A program made the position numbers and the translations under genes. From Lachnospiraceae bacterium (GTDB lineage: Bacteria > Bacillota > Clostridia > Lachnospirales > Lachnospiraceae): 17,948 bases of DNA. Positions 15,009 to 17,948 of the stretch are shown here, piece after piece; position 1 is the first letter of the stretch; every line of letters begins with the position of its first letter. The notes beneath the pieces were generated by a model. That model did not search any database. It saw nothing but the letters and a program-made list of their open reading frames with translations, and was not told where the DNA came from. The DNA lies in the NCBI GenBank assembly GCA_024697505.1, contig JAILFQ010000223.1, forward strand, positions 1-17,948, read 5' to 3'.

Positions 15009-16229
15009 ATGTCGGTATTGGATCGTTTTTTAAGATATGTACAGGTGGATACGGAATCAGATGAGGATTCCACATCATTTCCTTCCACAATGAAGCAGAA
15101 AGACCTTGCTAAGATCCTTGTGGAAGAGTTAAAAGAGATAGGCGCAAAAGATGTGGAAATGGATGAATGTGGCTATGTTTACGCCACAATTCCGGCGACC
15201 TCTTCTTCAAAGGCACCGGTCCTCGGCTTTATTTCACATATGGATACTTCACCTGCAATAAGCGGAGCGAATGTAAAACCACAGATAATAAAAAATTACG
15301 ACGGCGGAGAGATCGTTCTTAACGAAAAAGAAAATATCAAGATGGGGCCTGATATGTTTGAAAGCCTTACTCTTGCAAAGGGTAAGGACCTTATTGTTAC
15401 TGACGGGACCACCCTTCTTGGAGCGGACGATAAAGCCGGAGTTGCGGAAATAATGACAATGGCGGAAATGCTTTTAAAGGATACTTCCATTCCACATGGA
15501 GAAATTAAGATTGCCTTTACTCCGGATGAAGAAGTGGGCGGGGGAATGGATCATTTTAACGTTAAAAGATTTGGAGCCGAATACGCATATACTGTAGACG
15601 GCGGCGGGATCGGAGAAATAGAGTACGAAAACTTTAATGCTGCCTCCGGAAAAGTACATGTGCATGGCTGCAGTATTCATCCGGGCTCTGCAAAAGGAAA
15701 GATGGTTAATGCCATTCTTGTGGGAATGGAGTTTGAAAACCTTCTTCCTGCCTTCGAAAAACCGGCCTTTACGGAAGGTTATGAAGGGTTCTATCATTTG
15801 GACAGAATAAGCGGAAATGTTGAAAACGCTGATTTTGAATATATTATAAGAGACCACGACATGGCAAAGTTTAAGGAAAAGAAGGAAAGGTTTGAAAAGA
15901 CCGCCGCTTTCCTTAACGAAAAATACGGCGAAGGAACAGTTACGGTAACAGTTAAGGATTCTTACTACAATATGAAGGAAAAAGTAGAGCCTCACATGTT
16001 CCTTATAGACAATGCAAAGAAGGCTATGAAAAAACTTAACATAGTGCCTGTTGTAAGCCCTATAAGAGGCGGTACGGACGGAGCAAGACTTTCCTTTATG
16101 GGAGTTCCTTGCCCTAACCTTTGCACAGGCGGATGGAATTATCATGGTAAATATGAGTATGTTGCGGTGCAGGATCTTTTTACGATCTCAGACATGCTCA
16201 TCGAAATAGTAAAGCTTCACTATAATTAG
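15009..16229 (+). CDS. pepT: Peptidase T (tripeptide aminopeptidase)
   Basis: A 406-residue cytoplasmic M20 dinuclear zinc aminopeptidase that removes N-terminal residues from tripeptides. All expected metal and catalytic residues are visible: H77 and D79 in SHMDTSP, bridging D140 in GADDKAG, and E174-E175 in [10 protein letters not shown]197 lies in TVDGG and H379 in NYHGKYE, positions that nearly match the E. coli enzyme. The [12 protein letters not shown] segment is also typical. The start chosen is ATG 15009, since the family begins with a short lead into LDRFLRYV. The upstream ATG at 14997 lies only one base from the AAGGAG SD (14991-14996), and a TTG at 14979 lies inside the ABC-F gene. 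Spacing to 15009 is about 12, slightly long. It likely shares the CorC/ABC-F transcript. Confidence 0.95.
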   Translation: MSVLDRFLRYVQVDTESDEDSTSFPSTMKQKDLAKILVEELKEIGAKDVEMDECGYVYATIPATSSSKAPVLGFISHMDTSPAISGANVKPQIIKNYDGGEIVLNEKENIKMGPDMFESLTLAKGKDLIVTDGTTLLGADDKAGVAEIMTMAEMLLKDTSIPHGEIKIAFTPDEEVGGGMDHFNVKRFGAEYAYTVDGGGIGEIEYENFNAASGKVHVHGCSIHPGSAKGKMVNAILVGMEFENLLPAFEKPAFTEGYEGFYHLDRISGNVENADFEYIIRDHDMAKFKEKKERFEKTAAFLNEKYGEGTVTVTVKDSYYNMKEKVEPHMFLIDNAKKAMKKLNIVPVVSPIRGGTDGARLSFMGVPCPNLCTGGWNYHGKYEYVAVQDLFTISDMLIEIVKLHYN

Positions 16230-16249
16230 TGAGAAAGCGGAGGAAGTTT

Positions 16250-16864
16250 ATGGATAACAATGTTTTGGTAATAGGAATTGCCGGCGGAACCGGAAGCGGA
16301 AAATCCACTCTTACCGAAAGAGTTAAAACCGCTCTTGGAGATGATGTTACCGTCATTATGCACGACAATTATTACAAGGCCCATAACGACCTGGATTTTG
16401 AAGAGAGAAAGCTTCTTAATTACGACCACCCGAATGCCTTCGACACAGATCTTTTGATCGAGCACATTAAAAAGCTTAGAAATGGAGAAGACATTATCTG
16501 TCCGGTGTATGACTTCACCGTACATAACCGTTCCAAAAATACTCTTACAATAAGACCGAATAAGGTCATTGTTATTGAGGGAATCCTTATTTTTGAGAAT
16601 AAAGAACTGAGAGATAACATGGACATTAAGGTGTTTGTAGATACGGATGCGGATGTAAGGATCTTAAGACGTATTCAAAGGGATGTTAAGGAAAGAGGCA
16701 GAAGCCTGGACTCCGTTATAAACCAGTACCTCCAGACGGTTAAACCTATGCATGAAATGTTTGTTGAGCCGAGCAAGAAATATGCGGATGTAATTATTCC
16801 TGAAGGCGGCTTTAATGAAGTTGCGACAGATATGATCATTCAAAGAATCAAAAGTGAACTTTGA
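16250..16864 (+). CDS. udk: Uridine kinase
   Basis: A 204-residue P-loop nucleoside kinase of the uridine/cytidine kinase family that phosphorylates uridine (and cytidine) in pyrimidine salvage. Walker A is GGTGSGKST (12-20). The nucleoside-site segment HDNYYKAHNDL follows, then YDHPNAFD. The YDFTVHNR and VIVIEGILIFEN segments are typical of the family. The lid region RILRRIQRDVKERGR carries the arginines that contact phosphate. Length is slightly shorter than the roughly 210 of E. coli Udk. The start is ATG 16250 with GGAGGA (16239-16244) just upstream. A GTG at 16229 overlapping the pepT stop lies before this SD and is rejected. It follows pepT by 20 bases and precedes dapF by 18, consistent with one transcript. 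Confidence 0.9.
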   Translation: MDNNVLVIGIAGGTGSGKSTLTERVKTALGDDVTVIMHDNYYKAHNDLDFEERKLLNYDHPNAFDTDLLIEHIKKLRNGEDIICPVYDFTVHNRSKNTLTIRPNKVIVIEGILIFENKELRDNMDIKVFVDTDADVRILRRIQRDVKERGRSLDSVINQYLQTVKPMHEMFVEPSKKYADVIIPEGGFNEVATDMIIQRIKSEL

Positions 16865-16882
16865 TCCGGAAAGGGAAAACTT

Positions 16883-17716
16883 ATGAAGTTTACAAAAATG
16901 CAGGGATGCGGAAATGATTACGTATATGTAAACACCTTTAAGGAAAAGGTTGAGGACCCGGCTGCGGTTTCTGTAAGAGTCAGCGACAGGCATTTCGGAA
17001 TAGGCTCCGACGGTCTTATACTTGTGGGCCCTTCTAAGGTTGCTGATGTTAAAATGAATATGTACAATGCAGATGGCTCTGAGGCACAGATGTGCGGAAA
17101 CGGGGTAAGATGCGTTGCGAAATTTGCTCTTGACAACGGCCTTGCAAAGGGGGATACAGTTAATGTGGAAACTCTTGCGGGAATTAAGAGCATAAAGGTA
17201 TTAAAAGAAGAGGGAAATACCAGGTTCTTTACAGTGGATATGGGAGAGCCGGAACTTGACCCCGAAAAGATTCCTGTTCTTCTCGGAAAGGAAAAAGCAA
17301 TAAAAGAAAAAGTAAAGGTTGATGGCAAGGAGTACGAGATTACCTGCGTTTCCATGGGCAATCCACATGCTGTAACTTTTATGAAGGGTGTTGATGAACT
17401 TAAGATTGAGGAAATCGGTCCTAAGTTTGAAAACAATGCTATGTTTCCGGAAAGAACAAATACAGAGTTTGTGGAACTTATTGACGGTGAAACCGTAAAG
17501 ATGCGTGTTTGGGAAAGAGGCAGCGGAGAAACCCTTGCCTGCGGAACAGGCGCATGCGCAGTGGCGGTTGCCTGCGTTCTTTGCGGATACACCAATAACA
17601 AAGTAAAGGTTAAACTGCTCGGCGGAGACCTGGAAATCTTTTATGATAAGGATAACACCAACCATGTCTTTATGACAGGCCCTGCAACAACAGTATTCGA
17701 GGGTGAAATAGATTAA
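16883..17716 (+). CDS. dapF: Diaminopimelate epimerase
   Basis: A 277-residue PLP-independent epimerase that converts LL- to meso-diaminopimelate, a step of lysine synthesis and a precursor step for peptidoglycan. The two active-site cysteines sit in their standard motifs: C71 in MCGNGVRC and C220 in ETLACGTGACA. The N terminus MKFTKMQGCGNDYVYV is canonical, as are RHFGIGSDG and SMGNPHAV. Length is typical (about 275). The ATG at 16883 has an upstream purine-rich SD (GGAAAGGG, 16868-16875). The neighbours are unrelated in pathway, so this is an operon of convenience. The presence of DapF argues for a DAP-using lysine pathway through the epimerase route in this organism. Confidence 0.97.
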   Translation: MKFTKMQGCGNDYVYVNTFKEKVEDPAAVSVRVSDRHFGIGSDGLILVGPSKVADVKMNMYNADGSEAQMCGNGVRCVAKFALDNGLAKGDTVNVETLAGIKSIKVLKEEGNTRFFTVDMGEPELDPEKIPVLLGKEKAIKEKVKVDGKEYEITCVSMGNPHAVTFMKGVDELKIEEIGPKFENNAMFPERTNTEFVELIDGETVKMRVWERGSGETLACGTGACAVAVACVLCGYTNNKVKVKLLGGDLEIFYDKDNTNHVFMTGPATTVFEGEID

Positions 17717-17717
17717 A

Positions 17718-17948
17718 ATGAAAAACATAAAAGAAATAATGGATGTAATAAAGGAAAAATTCAAAGATATTCAGGAAGAGAGAAAAAAGGATATAGTTCG
17801 TATTTTGCTTTGCATGCTTTTCCCTCTTATTACAGAAGTGCTTGGCCAGCTTTTTATACTCGGCAGGGTATCATTTTATTCACTGGTGTTTTCTCTGCTT
17901 GCGGGCTACGCAATGTATCTGCTTACAGGGCTTTTTCCAAAGCTTGTA
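17718..17948 (+). CDS. Unidentified membrane protein, 3' end cut by window edge
   Basis: An open frame from ATG 17718 runs to the last base (77 codons seen) and continues beyond the window. It begins one base after the dapF stop. The first 27 residues are highly charged (MKNIKEIMDVIKEKFKDI). Two hydrophobic segments follow, RILLCMLFPLITEVLG and a second from about FYSLVFSLLAGYAMYLL, which look like membrane helices. The charged cytosolic start and early double helices are seen in many polytopic enzymes, such as lipoteichoic acid synthase-like proteins. No diagnostic motif is within view, so no function is assigned. The SD is weak: GAGGG at 17699-17703 inside dapF is about 14 bases upstream, so translational coupling to dapF is likely. 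Confidence 0.7.
   Translation, partial: MKNIKEIMDVIKEKFKDIQEERKKDIVRILLCMLFPLITEVLGQLFILGRVSFYSLVFSLLAGYAMYLLTGLFPKLV

Noticed and set aside
16918..17601. Long antisense open frame over dapF (227 codons), and similar ones over pepT and the ABC-F gene
   Set aside because: They lie opposite well-identified genes, have no SD or family-like sequence, and arise from codon bias of the sense genes.

Overview
The window looks like ordinary chromosome from a moderately AT-rich Clostridia, most likely Lachnospiraceae or a close relative. This is inferred from several points: every gene lies on the + strand, spacers are short and Shine-Dalgarno (SD) sequences are strong, Arg is mostly AGA, TTG starts occur, and the gene repertoire fits (TldD/TldE, NA37-type nucleoid protein, orphan HypA, ABC-F protein, PepT, DapF). 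No phage, transposon, CRISPR array or integrase was seen. No stretch over 300 bases lacks a gene.

Layout. (1) 2-3511: the 3' part of tldD, then tldE, a 37-kDa nucleoid-associated protein homologue and hypA, closed by a clear intrinsic terminator at 3527-3560. (2) 3657-5441: argS, with its own probable promoter. (3) 5477-11302: a tight five-gene accessory cluster. It holds a DUF234-type P-loop ATPase, a DUF815 AAA+ ATPase, a signal-peptide/SH3-like/Pro-Thr linker/single-TM protein with a cytoplasmic Tudor-like tail, and two tandem TraX-family membrane proteins. The last four are nearly or actually overlapping. (4) 11320-11573: a self-contained tRNA unit with a promoter, tRNA-Pro(CGG), a seven-T spacer, tRNA-Thr(CGT) and a terminator. 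(5) 11601-17948: a strong promoter, then a CorC/HlyC-type CBS membrane protein (TTG start), a YdiF/Uup-like ABC-F ATPase, peptidase T, uridine kinase, diaminopimelate epimerase and the start of an unidentified membrane protein that runs off the window.

Most of the window is housekeeping: peptide processing (TldD/E, PepT), translation (ArgS, tRNAs, ABC-F), nucleotide salvage (Udk) and lysine/peptidoglycan precursor synthesis (DapF). The least explained part is the 5477-11302 cluster. Its third gene appears to join an extracellular SH3-like sensor or wall-binding module to a cytosolic domain resembling the C-terminal Tudor-like domain of UvrD/PcrA. It is translationally coupled to an AAA+ ATPase upstream and to TraX-type membrane acyltransferase-like proteins downstream. 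Whether these genes form one system is inference.
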